DNA of 64,000 bases from an uncultured Bacilli bacterium (GCA_944373145.1 CALWAL010000001.1:1-64000), one strand, 5' to 3'; positions 33,730 through 44,339 are shown, counted from the first letter of the stretch. Made by a program: numbers and translations. Notes: generated by a model from the letters alone, not told the origin.

Positions 33730-33738
33730 GAGTTTTAA

Positions 33739-33752
33739 CGAACATTTGTTTG
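33739..33752. promoter_or_regulatory. LexA/DinR-type SOS box upstream of recA
   Basis: CGAACATTTGTTTG matches the Gram-positive SOS consensus CGAAC-N4-GTTYC except at the last base and one inner base. It sits about 10 bases upstream of the -35. Nearly the same 14-mer occurs at dinB (53307). Confidence 0.75.
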
Positions 33753-33754
33753 AA

Positions 33755-34261
33755 TTATTTTTTTACTAATTTAATAATATTACTTTTATGTTGATTTTGA
33801 AATATATTGTATAATGAAAAATAACTAACAATAAAAAATATATAATTGATAATAAGACTTTTTATATAATTATTTATTAATAACTGCAAATTAAAGTTAA
33901 TAAGATCTGAAACACTATAACATAAACAAACTGAAAATTGATAAAAAATAATAATGATATTTATCCATACAAACATGTTAAAAAAATTATTAGTAAAATT
34001 TTTAAATATTTGTTTTGTTAGCCAAATATTCGCAACAAACAATAAAGTGTTCATAAAAAGTGAATTCATAAAAACAATATCATATAATAGGCCAAAAACA
34101 ATTGCTGCAATGTACAAACTTTTAATTTTATTTTGATAATAAGGAAAAATAATGGTTAGTACTAACAAGGAAAATAATGGAATAACAACTTCATTGATTG
34201 TAGTCATACTCAATATAATACCATCCAATATAAATGATACAAACAATATAAAGTAAATCAT
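33755..34261 (-). CDS. mreD: Rod shape-determining protein MreD
   Basis: A 168-residue membrane protein with about five helices and the MreD pattern (FPYYQNKIKSLYIAAIVFGL, then LLYDIVFMNSLFMNTLLF). MreD is part of the elongasome that places new lateral wall. Its ATG overlaps the mreC stop in an ATGA junction, so translation is coupled. mreB is not in the window. It ends just before the recA promoter region; no clear terminator hairpin is seen there. Confidence 0.85.
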   Translation of the reverse strand: MIYFILFVSFILDGIILSMTTINEVVIPLFSLLVLTIIFPYYQNKIKSLYIAAIVFGLLYDIVFMNSLFMNTLLFVANIWLTKQIFKNFTNNFFNMFVWINIIIIFYQFSVCLCYSVSDLINFNLQLLINNYIKSLIINYIFFIVSYFSLYNIFQNQHKSNIIKLVKK

Positions 34262-35115
34262 TCACTTATCGCCTCTCTTTTTAAAACACTAACATAGCGA
34301 ATATTGTTAATATCAATACTTGGTGTTACCATTACAACTTTATTTAAATCGTAACTATCTGTATTAACGCTTTTAACACTACCTATAATAATACCAGCTG
34401 GAAATTTATGAGTTAAACCTGTCGTAGTAACTAAAGATCCAACTGGAATATCTTTATAATCACTAATTCCCTCTAATATATATACACCATTATCGTCATC
34501 AAAACTGTAAAGTAAACCATACACATATTGCTCCGGTTTAATTTCGATCTTAACTGATATTTTATTAACAAGATTAGTATTAGTTAAAAGCTTAATTGTA
34601 CTAGTATATTTGCTAGTATTTGATACATATCCAATTAGGTTATCATTAATAACAACAGCCATGTCATTTTCAATTCCTTCATTTTTTCCTTTATCAATTG
34701 TAAATTCTTCTAACCAATTATGCGAATTGCGGTGAATAACCGTTGCATTGATTTTTTCATAGTCAACAATAGTAGCTTTTAAATCTAATAAACTTTTAAG
34801 TTCCTTAATCTCATTCTTTAAAGTTTGAATCTTATCTTCAGCTTGCTCATTTCCATCAACTTCTTCTTTTAACTTTTGATATTCATCAAGAATCTTTTCC
34901 GCTTGAAAAAGAAGACTCCATTTATCTTCCAAATAATGAAATGGTTTACTAATAACATTTATAACAGAAGAAAAAGTATCCTTTACTATATTTTCAAGCA
35001 TTGTCGGTTGACGGTTATATTTCATTGATATAATAGTAAAAAAGCTTAAAAATACAAATAAAATGATTGTGCAAATCTTAAATAATCTTTTTTTCCTGTC
35101 TTGATTATAATTCAT
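34258..35115 (-). CDS. mreC: Cell shape protein MreC
   Basis: A 285-residue protein: an N-terminal helix (LFKICTIILFVFLSFFTI), a coiled coil (about 60-110, ILDEYQKLKEEVDGNEQAED) and two beta-barrel domains outside the membrane (VIHRNSHNWLEEFTIDKGKN, about 128; VGSLVTTTGLTHKFPAGIII near 230-250). It forms filaments that organise wall synthesis together with MreD. ATG 35115 follows TTAGGTGATTTT. It is 8 bases after radC and overlaps mreD, as in the usual radC-mreC-mreD order. Confidence 0.92.
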   Translation of the reverse strand: MNYNQDRKKRLFKICTIILFVFLSFFTIISMKYNRQPTMLENIVKDTFSSVINVISKPFHYLEDKWSLLFQAEKILDEYQKLKEEVDGNEQAEDKIQTLKNEIKELKSLLDLKATIVDYEKINATVIHRNSHNWLEEFTIDKGKNEGIENDMAVVINDNLIGYVSNTSKYTSTIKLLTNTNLVNKISVKIEIKPEQYVYGLLYSFDDDNGVYILEGISDYKDIPVGSLVTTTGLTHKFPAGIIIGSVKSVNTDSYDLNKVVMVTPSIDINNIRYVSVLKREAISE

Positions 35116-35123
35116 AAAATCAC

Positions 35124-35813
35124 CTAACTTTTTAAATCGCCATTTTCTAATAAACTATAATATTGCTTATTACCTATTATAATATGATCTAATAATTTAA
35201 TGCCTAATATATGTCCAACCTGCGCTAAATCATTCGTTAATTTTAAATCTTCAGGGCTTGGAAAAACATTTCCTGAAGGATGATTATGAACGCAAATAAG
35301 CGCACTTGCCGACAATAAATAAGCCTCTTTAAATACTTCTCGTGGATGAACTACACTATAATTGATTGTTCCAATAAAAAGTAATTTATCATCAATAATT
35401 TTTTTAGCATTATCTAAATAAACAACGTAAAAATGTTCTTGCTTTTTATTTCCTATTTTTGAAGCATAGTATTCAAAAACCATTTTACTACTATTTAATT
35501 TGTGTTTTTTGATTTGAACTCTTGCTAATTCAACGCGTTTAGCTAATTCAAAAGTTGCCAATAAAATAGCTGCTTTACTCATTCCTATGCCTTTAATTTT
35601 ACATAATTCGCTATATTTCAATTGTGTCAGTCCAACAACACTTCCTGCTTTTTTCAAAAGAATATTTGCTAAATCTTTTGAAGAAATATCACGATACCCA
35701 GTTTTTAAAAGAATTGCTAATAACTCTTCGTTCGATAAAGCCTCAACGCCATAATAAGCTAACTTTTCATAAGGACGCTCTTCTTTAGGTAAATCTTTAA
35801 TTTTTAGAACCAT
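35124..35813 (-). CDS. radC: RadC-family JAB-domain protein
   Basis: RadC (about 229 residues): an N-terminal helix-hairpin-helix region (LSNEELLAILLKTGYR, then KIKGIGMSKAAILLATFELA) and a JAB1/MPN metalloprotease-like domain with LICVHNHPSGNVFPSPEDLK (HxHP...S..D zinc motif, about 178-190). Despite the name, a repair role is not proven. ATG 35813 follows GGAGTTGGTTA. It overlaps the end of the gene upstream, consistent with one operon through mreD. Confidence 0.93.
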   Translation of the reverse strand: MVLKIKDLPKEERPYEKLAYYGVEALSNEELLAILLKTGYRDISSKDLANILLKKAGSVVGLTQLKYSELCKIKGIGMSKAAILLATFELAKRVELARVQIKKHKLNSSKMVFEYYASKIGNKKQEHFYVVYLDNAKKIIDDKLLFIGTINYSVVHPREVFKEAYLLSASALICVHNHPSGNVFPSPEDLKLTNDLAQVGHILGIKLLDHIIIGNKQYYSLLENGDLKS

Positions 35814-36264
35814 TAACCAACTCCTCATATTTTTCTAAAACTAGACTGCTTACTGAAGATAAGACAACTTCATCATCCGTACTAGCTATAATGGTATCAA
35901 AATTTAAAAGTTCTTCTAAAAATTCTTTATTTGTTACTAAAAATTCTTCTGTAATTGTCTTATATCCTAAAGAACTATAATAATTATTAAGTTTAATCAA
36001 ATTATCATTATTACCAGTTATTCCAATATAAACATAGTATTTTTCATCAACAACTTTATAGATATAATTGACTAAAGACAAAGTTTTTTCTTCCATTTCC
36101 TCTAAGCTATCATAAATATCATATCTAATAAAATATAACATATCACCATTATTAGACGTAAATTTTATTCCTTCATAAGAATCGTACTGTTTCAAAAAAA
36201 TATTGCCACATAAGGCGCCTATTAACAAAGCTATAATTATTGAAAATATATATTTTTTCATCAT
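35797..36264 (-). CDS. Membrane-anchored hypothetical protein
   Basis: A 155-residue protein with one N-terminal helix (YIFSIIIALLIGALCGNIFL) and an outside domain of about 130 residues (SSLGYKTITEEFLVTNKEFL). I do not recognise it. The single anchor plus small soluble domain resembles SPOR-like or sporulation membrane proteins, but no motif settles this. ATG 36264 or 36261 follows GGTGAT. Its stop overlaps the radC start, so it may belong to the cell-shape operon. Confidence 0.55.
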   Translation of the reverse strand: MMKKYIFSIIIALLIGALCGNIFLKQYDSYEGIKFTSNNGDMLYFIRYDIYDSLEEMEEKTLSLVNYIYKVVDEKYYVYIGITGNNDNLIKLNNYYSSLGYKTITEEFLVTNKEFLEELLNFDTIIASTDDEVVLSSVSSLVLEKYEELVNGSKN

Positions 36265-36382
36265 ATCACCAAATTTATTATACTTAAAAAGTGAAACGTA
36301 TTTTGTCGAAAAAAATATATATGAATTATTCACTAGTAGTATAACAAACTATAAAATTCAAAGTCAATCATAATTTTTGCAC

Positions 36383-36408
36383 AAAAAAAGATACAAAAAG
36401 TATCTTTT
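36383..36408 (-). terminator. Terminator after ftsK
   Basis: AAAAGATAC and GTATCTTTT flank TTTTT; a T-run follows on the minus strand. Confidence 0.75.
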
Positions 36409-38671
36409 ATTCATCAGAAATGTTATTTTCTTCATATTTTACTAAAACTTCACGTGGTTTTGAACCATTTTGTGGTCCTATTATGCCTCTTTCTTCTAGT
36501 AAATCAATACACCTAGCAGCACGATTATAGCCTATTTTAAATCTTCTTTGTAATAGTGATGTACTAGCTTTTCCTTGCTCAATAATGAAATCAACAATTT
36601 GATCGTATAATGGCTCCTCAAATGCATCACTGCCTGGTTCTGTACCCGTAATAGCATGAGCCTCTTCTTCAGTTTGATCTAAAGATTTATCATAATTTGC
36701 TTTTTGTTGTTTACAAACAAAATCAACAATTGCCTTTGTTTCTTCTTCTGAGATAAATGTTCCTTGAATTCGCATTGGCGTATTAGTACCTTGAGGTAAA
36801 TATAACATATCACCTTTACCAAGTAATTTCTCAGCACCAACCATATCCAAAATAGTACGAGAATCAATTCCAGAAGATACAGCAAAAGATATACGAGAAG
36901 GAATATTGGCTTTAACAACACCAGTAATTACATCAGTCGATGGTCTTTGTGTAGCGACAATTAAATGAATACCAGCAGCACGAGCCATCTGAGTAATACG
37001 CATAATTGAGTCTTCAACTTCTTTGGCTGCCACTAACATTAAATCAGCTAACTCGTCAATAATAACCACGATATATGGCATTAATTTATTACGATCTTCT
37101 GGAGCCTTGTTCTCATTTTCATGCATTATTTTTTCATTATAACTAGTAATATTTTTAGTACCTGCATGTTCAAATTTTTCATAACGGTTTTCCATTTCAA
37201 CAACAATTTTTTGCAAAACAATATTAGCTTTTTTAGGATCCGTTACAACAGGTGTTAATAAGTGTGGAACTCCATTATAAACTGACAATTCAACCTTTTT
37301 AGGATCAACTAGAACTAATTTTACTTCATCTGGTTTTGTTCGCATTAAAATACTTGCCAAAATACTATTAATGCAAACTGATTTACCAGATCCAGTGGAA
37401 CCAGCAACTAATAAATGAGGCGTTTTATTAATTTCCATCGAGCAACATTCACCCTCAATGTTTTTTCCTAAAACAGCTAATAGTTTTTTATTTAATCCTT
37501 TATCTTCTTCGTTAACCTTTTGTAAAACTTCACGTACACCAACCATTGATATTTTGGCATTTGGTAATTCAATACCTACCGTACTTTTCCCAGGGATAGG
37601 AGCTTGAATACGGACATCTTTAGCTGCTAAAGATAATGCAATTTCACGATTAAGCCCTAAAATTTTACTAACACGTGTCCCTGCTTTTATCTCTAATTCA
37701 TACTGCGTTACAGCCGGTCCAACTCGAACACTAACAACCTTACCTTCAATACCAAAATCACGTAAAACCTGTTCAAGTGTTGGAATATTACGCTTAATAG
37801 CTTCTTGATTTTCTTTATTGCTATTTTTTTCCGTTTTAGAAAGTAAATTAATTGGTGGATATTCCCAGTGAACATTAGTTGACGGAATATAATCATCATA
37901 ATTATTATCTTCAACTTTTTCTTCAGTTTGTACCATACCGTGCAACTCTTCTTTAGAAATAGTTCGACGACTATCTTTAACTTCTTCCTCTTCATCATCA
38001 CTTTCATCACTTTCAGCATATACTTTTGGCTTAGATGATTGACTAATACCACTTTTTAAATGTTTCATTTTATCCTTAGTATTAACTAAAATATCATGGA
38101 TAGAAATACCCGTAAACATAATAAAGCCAAAAATAACTAACGCAATTGAAACAACATAAGTACCATTAAGTGTTAATAACGCTACAAAAATACCACTGAA
38201 AGCAGCACCTATTACACCGCCACCTAAATTTTTCATTGCAGGCATTAAAGTCCCACTATCACTTTTAACAAATGTCATAACACTGTTAACAGTTTCTTCA
38301 ACGACTTTCCAAGTATCATCAACAATATCAAACTTATTAATATCAATTCCATCAATAACTTTAATATAAGTTGTATGTGATAAAATCAAAATTGCTAAAA
38401 GCATAATATATAAACCGAAAAATTTAGCATCAAGAAAATTTGGTTTTTCACGTTTAATAATCATATATATGCCGCAAATACCTATGAATACTAAAAAAAT
38501 AGCCCACCAAGTACCAACAATAAATGCTGAAAATCCCTTAATAACATCGGCAACAGGCCCAAATGGGCAACAACCAATAATGGCTATTAGAAGAAGTCCA
38601 AAACCTTTTAGTTCAGCCAAATTATTAGGATTTTTTTCTTCTGCATTTTTTCTTTTCTTTTTCTTTCCCAT
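36407..38671 (-). CDS. ftsK: DNA translocase FtsK/SpoIIIE
   Basis: A 754-residue DNA translocase that pumps chromosome ends through the division or sporulation septum. Four to five N-terminal helices (about 20-190), an acidic linker, then the motor: alpha/beta domains from VSVRVGPAVTQYELEI (about 315), Walker A GSTGSGKSVC (about 430), Walker B YIVVIIDELADLM and the RPSTDVITGVVKANIPSRI block (about 580). The C-terminal gamma winged helix (LLQRRFKIGYNRAARCIDLL) reads polar DNA motifs. In a spore former this could act as SpoIIIE. RBS AGGTGATATAAAA precedes ATG 38671. Confidence 0.95.
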   Translation of the reverse strand: MGKKKKRKNAEEKNPNNLAELKGFGLLLIAIIGCCPFGPVADVIKGFSAFIVGTWWAIFLVFIGICGIYMIIKREKPNFLDAKFFGLYIMLLAILILSHTTYIKVIDGIDINKFDIVDDTWKVVEETVNSVMTFVKSDSGTLMPAMKNLGGGVIGAAFSGIFVALLTLNGTYVVSIALVIFGFIMFTGISIHDILVNTKDKMKHLKSGISQSSKPKVYAESDESDDEEEEVKDSRRTISKEELHGMVQTEEKVEDNNYDDYIPSTNVHWEYPPINLLSKTEKNSNKENQEAIKRNIPTLEQVLRDFGIEGKVVSVRVGPAVTQYELEIKAGTRVSKILGLNREIALSLAAKDVRIQAPIPGKSTVGIELPNAKISMVGVREVLQKVNEEDKGLNKKLLAVLGKNIEGECCSMEINKTPHLLVAGSTGSGKSVCINSILASILMRTKPDEVKLVLVDPKKVELSVYNGVPHLLTPVVTDPKKANIVLQKIVVEMENRYEKFEHAGTKNITSYNEKIMHENENKAPEDRNKLMPYIVVIIDELADLMLVAAKEVEDSIMRITQMARAAGIHLIVATQRPSTDVITGVVKANIPSRISFAVSSGIDSRTILDMVGAEKLLGKGDMLYLPQGTNTPMRIQGTFISEEETKAIVDFVCKQQKANYDKSLDQTEEEAHAITGTEPGSDAFEEPLYDQIVDFIIEQGKASTSLLQRRFKIGYNRAARCIDLLEERGIIGPQNGSKPREVLVKYEENNISDE

Positions 38672-38732
38672 TTTTATATCACCTAACTAATAACATTATA
38701 TCAAAAAATAAATATGTTGCAAAGAAAAAGAA

Positions 38733-38903
38733 CTATTTATTAGTAGCTCTATCTTCAACATCATCTAAATTATTATCAGCAATCTCAAAAATCTTTGGTG
38801 CTACAAAGATGACTAATAACACAATTATAACCACAATTAAAATAAATTTAGGCATCGGATTTTTCATATGTGGATCTTTAACACTGCCCATATTATCATG
38901 CAT
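38733..38903 (-). CDS. Small single-helix membrane protein
   Basis: A 56-residue protein: a polar N-terminus (MHDNMGSVKDPHMKNPMPK), a strong membrane helix (FILIVVIIVLLVIFVAPKIF) and an acidic tail (DNNLDDVEDRATNK). ATG 38903 follows GGAGGTATGAATA, an excellent binding site. It begins 13 bases after the eno stop and is probably co-transcribed with it. I know no function. Confidence 0.65.
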   Translation of the reverse strand: MHDNMGSVKDPHMKNPMPKFILIVVIIVLLVIFVAPKIFEIADNNLDDVEDRATNK

Positions 38904-38916
38904 TATTCATACCTCC

Positions 38917-40161
<1,245 letters not shown>

Positions 40162-40258
40162 TTACTTTTACATTTTAACATATTTCCTATTAAAATTGAA
40201 TATTTTCGCATAAATTTAAAATTTTTTAATATAATTTAGTAAAACTAGGAGGAATAAT

Positions 40259-40756
40259 ATGATAAATAAAAAAGGCGTATGGTTTTTAACATTGTTTAGT
40301 CTAATCCTTGTATTAAGTGTCTACTACATTACAATGCCACCAGAATTGCTAATTACACCTAACACAAACAATGAAAATGAGGAATCGACTCCAGTTGTAA
40401 ATATGGAAGAAAGTAGTATTTTAGTAGCTTTACGCGTTGAAGCTGACGAAGAATTAGAAACACAAATAAGTGAATTAAAAAAAATCGTAAGCGATGCTGA
40501 CAGTTCTGTTGAAGATAAAAATGAAGCTTTTGAAAAAATTAAAGAATTAAACAGTAATCGTAGTAATGAAGAAAATTTAGAAAAAAAAATCAACGATGAA
40601 TTTGAACTACAGGCTTTTGTTAAAATTGAAGGAAATAATATTGAAGCCCTAGTTAATGCTGAGAAACACGATATCAATTTAGCTAATAAGATTATGCGTC
40701 TTATCCAAGCAGAATTTGATACATCAAAAAACATTACTGTTAAATTTCAAAAATAA
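40259..40756 (+). CDS. SpoIIIAH-like protein
   Basis: A 165-residue protein with the SpoIIIAH pattern. The N-terminal helix begins KKGVWFLTLFSLILVLSVYY, then a charged linker, and a YscJ/FliF-like ring-building domain occupies the C-terminal ~90 residues (EDKNEAFEKIKELNSNRSNE, ending INLANKIMRLIQAEFDTSKN). In Bacillus SpoIIIAH sits in the mother-cell membrane and binds SpoIIQ to form the channel to the forespore. The rest of the spoIIIA operon is not adjacent. AGGAGGAATAAT precedes ATG 40259. It supports spore formation in this organism. Confidence 0.8.
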   Translation: MINKKGVWFLTLFSLILVLSVYYITMPPELLITPNTNNENEESTPVVNMEESSILVALRVEADEELETQISELKKIVSDADSSVEDKNEAFEKIKELNSNRSNEENLEKKINDEFELQAFVKIEGNNIEALVNAEKHDINLANKIMRLIQAEFDTSKNITVKFQK

Positions 40757-40778
40757 CTTTCTTAGTTATTTTTTTAAT
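40750..40778 (+). terminator. Terminator after the SpoIIIAH-like gene
   Basis: AAATAACT and AGTTATTT flank TTCTT and are followed by a T-run. Confidence 0.75.
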
Positions 40779-40845
40779 ACACAAAAATTCTTTTCTTTCA
40801 TAAGATAATATGAATATTATAAACCACCCTATAGGAAGTGAGGGA

Positions 40846-41055
40846 ATGATGAAAAATAGTATTTTAACAAGCCGTGAAAAAGAAGTTTTTAATTTATTAA
40901 TTATGAATTATACGACAAAAGATATTGCTAATAAATTAGAAATAAGCGAAAAAACCGTTCGTAATCATATTTCAAACGCTATTCAAAAAATTGGTGTTAA
41001 AGGGCGTGCTGCTGCAGTTGTTGAACTTTTAAGGCTCGGAGAAATTTCTTTATAA
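40846..41055 (+). CDS. GerE-like LuxR-type regulator
   Basis: A 69-residue protein that is only a LuxR-type HTH: LTSREKEVFNLLIMNYTTKD then IANKLEISEKTVRNHISNAI. It matches GerE of Bacillus in size and architecture; GerE tunes late mother-cell genes including coat genes. ATG 40846 (or 40849) follows GGAAGTGAGGG; the frame back to 40810 has no binding site. The next gene is gerM, and a SpoIIIAH-like gene precedes it, so a sporulation role is likely, although lone LuxR HTH proteins can serve elsewhere. Confidence 0.75.
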   Translation: MMKNSILTSREKEVFNLLIMNYTTKDIANKLEISEKTVRNHISNAIQKIGVKGRAAAVVELLRLGEISL

Positions 41056-41079
41056 AATGCATTTATATGCATTTTTTTC
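41055..41079 (+). terminator. Terminator after the GerE-like gene
   Basis: AAATGCAT and ATGCATTT flank TTAT and are followed by a T-run. Confidence 0.75.
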
Positions 41080-41101
41080 ATATTATTTAATGAGGTGTCC
41101 T

Positions 41102-42058
41102 ATGTTAAAAAGAATATCAATAAAAAAGATTATTACATCTTGCATTGTTTTGAGCATCGCTTTTTTAATTTGTTTTATTCCAAATGACCAAGAAGAAGAA
41201 AAAAACTATAATTATGAAGTAAATTACGTAAATAAAGATATTAAAACACATACCATTTATCTTCTAGATAGCAATAATTATATAAGTAAAACCAATATTA
41301 GAGTTACATCTGATAAACCAGAAGAGTTAGCTAAAGAATTAATTGAAGCATTAATAGAAAATAGTTCAAAACAAGATGCTATTCCAAGTGGCTTTAAATC
41401 TCTAATTAATAGTAATACCAAAATTAATTCGTTAAAGATTGATAACGAAACAATTAAAGTTGATTTATCAAAATCATTATTAGACACTACCAAGGAACTA
41501 GAAGAATCAACAATTGAAGCTTTAGTATATACACTAACTAGTATAGAAAATATTGACTATGTTATTATATATCTAGACGGAAATATTTTAACTAAACTAC
41601 CACAAAATAACATAAATTTACCATCTACTTTGTCGCGCGATATTGGAATTAATAAAAAATACGATTTAAATAGTACTAAAAATATTACTAATACAACAAC
41701 TTATTTTATTAGTAAATTTAACGATAATTATTATTACACACCTATTACTACTGTTAGTAATGATGAACGAGAAAAAATTGAAATTATTATTGATTCATTA
41801 AGTAGCAGTGCAATTGACCATAATCTAATGAGCTTCATGAATAATAACGCTACCCTTTTAAATTTTGAAATTGAATCGGATACAATTACTGTTAATTTTG
41901 ATGAAAATATTTTAAACAATTTAGAAGAATATAAAATACTTGAAGAAGTCTTATATACTATTTCATTATCAATTTATGATAATTATCATGCTAAAGAAGT
42001 CATTTTTATGGTAAATAATGAAAAAATAACAGAAACAACATCAAAATCTCTTGAATAA
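41102..42058 (+). CDS. gerM: GerMN-domain protein
   Basis: A 318-residue protein with an N-terminal signal/anchor (IITSCIVLSIAFLICFIPND) and two GerMN domains (about 50-155 and 180-300; first domain SKQDAIPSGFKSLINSNTKI then ILTKLPQN). GerM is needed for the SpoIIIAH-SpoIIQ ring and for germination in Bacillus. There is no lipobox Cys at the usual place, so it may stay anchored by the helix. ATG 41102 follows GAGGTGTCCT. It is next to the GerE-like gene and 0.4 kb from the SpoIIIAH-like gene, forming a sporulation group. Confidence 0.88.
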   Translation: MLKRISIKKIITSCIVLSIAFLICFIPNDQEEEKNYNYEVNYVNKDIKTHTIYLLDSNNYISKTNIRVTSDKPEELAKELIEALIENSSKQDAIPSGFKSLINSNTKINSLKIDNETIKVDLSKSLLDTTKELEESTIEALVYTLTSIENIDYVIIYLDGNILTKLPQNNINLPSTLSRDIGINKKYDLNSTKNITNTTTYFISKFNDNYYYTPITTVSNDEREKIEIIIDSLSSSAIDHNLMSFMNNNATLLNFEIESDTITVNFDENILNNLEEYKILEEVLYTISLSIYDNYHAKEVIFMVNNEKITETTSKSLE

Positions 42059-42104
42059 TAACTTTTTTTATTGTATAATGTACTTGTTCCTTTGGAACGG
42101 GTAT

Positions 42105-42181
42105 GTCCCAGTAGCTCAGCTGGATAGAGCATCGCCCTTCTAAGGCGAGTGTCAGGAGTTCGAATCTCTTCTGGGACACCA
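42105..42181 (+). tRNA. tRNA-Arg (UCU)
   Basis: The cloverleaf is complete: acceptor GTCCCAG/CTGGGAC, anticodon loop CTTCTAA with anticodon TCT, T-arm AGGAGTTCGAATCTCTT, and encoded CCA. A bidirectional terminator follows. Confidence 0.97.
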
Positions 42182-42215
42182 CTTATATGAATTTTAACTC
42201 ATTTTGAGTATAAAT

Positions 42216-42247
42216 AAAGCGACTTTTAATAAGTCGCTTTTATATTT
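42216..42247. terminator. Terminator between tRNA-Arg and murE
   Basis: AAAGCGACTT and AAGTCGCTTT flank TTAAT, with T-rich tracts on both sides. It serves the + strand tRNA and the minus strand murE. Confidence 0.8.
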
Positions 42248-42254
42248 TTTTAAC

Positions 42255-43610
42255 TTAAACCTGCACTTTTTCATCAAGTAATTTCAATACTTCTTTTCTA
42301 TCATTAAAAGGAATCTTATTATTACCAACAATAATAAATTCTTCGTGACCTTTCCCTAAAATTAAAACAATATCATTTTTAGTTAGACACCGAATAGCTT
42401 GTGCTATGGCCTTACCACGATCTTTTTCAACTAAATAATGATTTTGATGATTGTTCTTTAGCATATCAGTAACAATTTGTTCAAAATCTTCTTCATGTAA
42501 ATCATCACTTGTCACAAAAACATAATCAGCATTATTCAAAGCTAGTTGCATCATAATTGGTCGTTTAAGGCGATCTCGACTTCCAGTACAGCCAAAAACA
42601 ATATATGTTTTATGATGTTTTATTTCTTTAACTGTATTTATAATATTTTCCATAGCATCTGGCGTATGTGCATAATCGATAATAATTGCATTATCTCGAT
42701 ATTTAATAATATCCATTCGTCCCGGTGGTGCAACAATTAATGACATTACATGCTCAATTTTTTCCTTTGAATAATTTAAAATATCTAAAACTATTAAAGC
42801 ACATAACGCGTTATATATATTATATTTTCCTAACAATTGTGTTGTTATTTTGTAATTCAAAACCTCAAAGTAGCTACCATTTGCACTCAACTTATAATTT
42901 TTTATTTGATAATCACTATCTTTAAAACCATAAGTTAAATAATGCCCAATACGATAATAATCACAATATTCATCATCAATATTAATTATTCCAACGCCAT
43001 TTTTTTTCAACTGATGAAATAATTTGGTTTTAGCAAGGGCGTAATTTTCCATAGTCTTATGATAGTCTAAATGATCTTGCGTTAAATTTGTAAAAATAGC
43101 TAAATCAAAAGGGATTTTATTTAATCGACCATAAGCTAAACCTTGACTGCTTACTTCCATTACAATATATTTATAATCAGATTCATAAGCTTCAATAATC
43201 ATTTCATATAAATCACATATATCGGGGCTAGTATTTGGCAAATCACAAACCTTATCTTTGAGATAAAAGCCAACCGTTCCAATGTATCCACACTTGGCAC
43301 CCAAATTATTTAAAGCTTCATAAATTAAAAAACAACTTGTCGTCTTTCCATTAGTCCCCGTAATTCCAATAATTGTCATTTCGTCTAGCATATCATGATA
43401 TTTTTCATATAATAAATTTTCTAAATATATCCTAGTATCAGGTACAATCATTGTAGGAACACTATATTTTCCTTCTTCTGCTACAATATTAATTGCTCCA
43501 GCCTTAATAGCCTCTTCAACATATTTATGACCATCACTATTAATTCCTCTCAAAGCGACAAAAGTATCTCCCTTTTTTATTTTTTTTGAATTAGTTTTAA
43601 TTTTGAGCAT
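42255..43610 (-). CDS. murE: MurE, UDP-MurNAc-tripeptide synthetase
   Basis: A Mur ligase (451 residues) that adds the third stem-peptide residue to UDP-MurNAc-Ala-Glu using ATP. N-terminal domain VALRGINSDGHKYVEEAIKA; ATP loop GITGTNGKTT (about 80); YIVMEVSSQGLAYGR and NLTQDHLDYH are MurE-typical; C-terminal IIIDYAHTPDAMENI and FGCTGSRDRLKRPIM. The specificity loop reads VTSDDLHEEDF instead of DNPR (diaminopimelate) or DNPA-like (lysine) forms, so the third residue cannot be assigned. ATG 43610 follows GAGGTGTTAGAAA and overlaps the gene upstream by 14 bases. Confidence 0.92.
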   Translation of the reverse strand: MLKIKTNSKKIKKGDTFVALRGINSDGHKYVEEAIKAGAINIVAEEGKYSVPTMIVPDTRIYLENLLYEKYHDMLDEMTIIGITGTNGKTTSCFLIYEALNNLGAKCGYIGTVGFYLKDKVCDLPNTSPDICDLYEMIIEAYESDYKYIVMEVSSQGLAYGRLNKIPFDLAIFTNLTQDHLDYHKTMENYALAKTKLFHQLKKNGVGIINIDDEYCDYYRIGHYLTYGFKDSDYQIKNYKLSANGSYFEVLNYKITTQLLGKYNIYNALCALIVLDILNYSKEKIEHVMSLIVAPPGRMDIIKYRDNAIIIDYAHTPDAMENIINTVKEIKHHKTYIVFGCTGSRDRLKRPIMMQLALNNADYVFVTSDDLHEEDFEQIVTDMLKNNHQNHYLVEKDRGKAIAQAIRCLTKNDIVLILGKGHEEFIIVGNNKIPFNDRKEVLKLLDEKVQV

Positions 43611-44331
43611 TTTCTAACACCTCTTCACCTATCATTTCATCATTTAAAATTTGATAACTATCATAATCTTTTTCATATGATGAAATATTATTAATATTTG
43701 TTAAAGATAGATTAACTTCAAACTGACTACAATTCAAACCTTTATTATTTAAATAATCAACTAGATTAAAATTAATATTTTGAATAAAATTATCTTTTTC
43801 TGTTGTTTTGAATTCAATCGTATAACCTAAATCACTTTGAAAAAAGTATGTTACATTTTTCTCACCATCATTATATTCAATTGTTTCCGTTATTGTTGCA
43901 TTTTCTAACCAGGTAGCAATCATATCATGACTTATATCATTTAAAGGAATTTCTAAAGAGTTTTCATCAATTTTTGTTAAAGTTCTATTAATATTGTCAA
44001 CAACATATAATTTTTCATTATCGTAATATGGTTGATTATTAATAGTGAAATATTGCTTTTTATCAAAAAATACCCCTTTAATAGTAAAGTCGAATTGATT
44101 ATACTTAATATTATACTCGTATTCATAATTATTCATTTTCAAATAATTAATAATAGAATTTTCTTCTTCTGTTTCATTTGCACTACGATATTGATATTTT
44201 GGAGCAAAAACTCCTAAACACGCTAATAAATACAGTGTTGCAAAAAAGATAAACCAGCAAAAAAGTTGATATAAAGCACGATGACGAGGGTTTTTCTTCC
44301 ATTCTTTAAAAGCTCTATATTTTTCCTTCAA
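43597..44331 (-). CDS. Membrane-anchored hypothetical protein
   Basis: A 244-residue protein with a basic N-terminus (KEWKKNPRHRALYQ), one membrane helix (FCWFIFFATLYLLACLGVFA) and a beta-rich outside domain of about 190 residues (FTIKGVFFDKKQYFTINNQP). I do not recognise it. It lies between fmt and murE, 8 bases from the first and overlapping the second, so it is probably co-expressed with wall synthesis genes. ATG 44331 has weak spacing to GGTG. Confidence 0.6.
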   Translation of the reverse strand: MKEKYRAFKEWKKNPRHRALYQLFCWFIFFATLYLLACLGVFAPKYQYRSANETEEENSIINYLKMNNYEYEYNIKYNQFDFTIKGVFFDKKQYFTINNQPYYDNEKLYVVDNINRTLTKIDENSLEIPLNDISHDMIATWLENATITETIEYNDGEKNVTYFFQSDLGYTIEFKTTEKDNFIQNINFNLVDYLNNKGLNCSQFEVNLSLTNINNISSYEKDYDSYQILNDEMIGEEVLENAQN

Positions 44332-44339
44332 AATACCAC

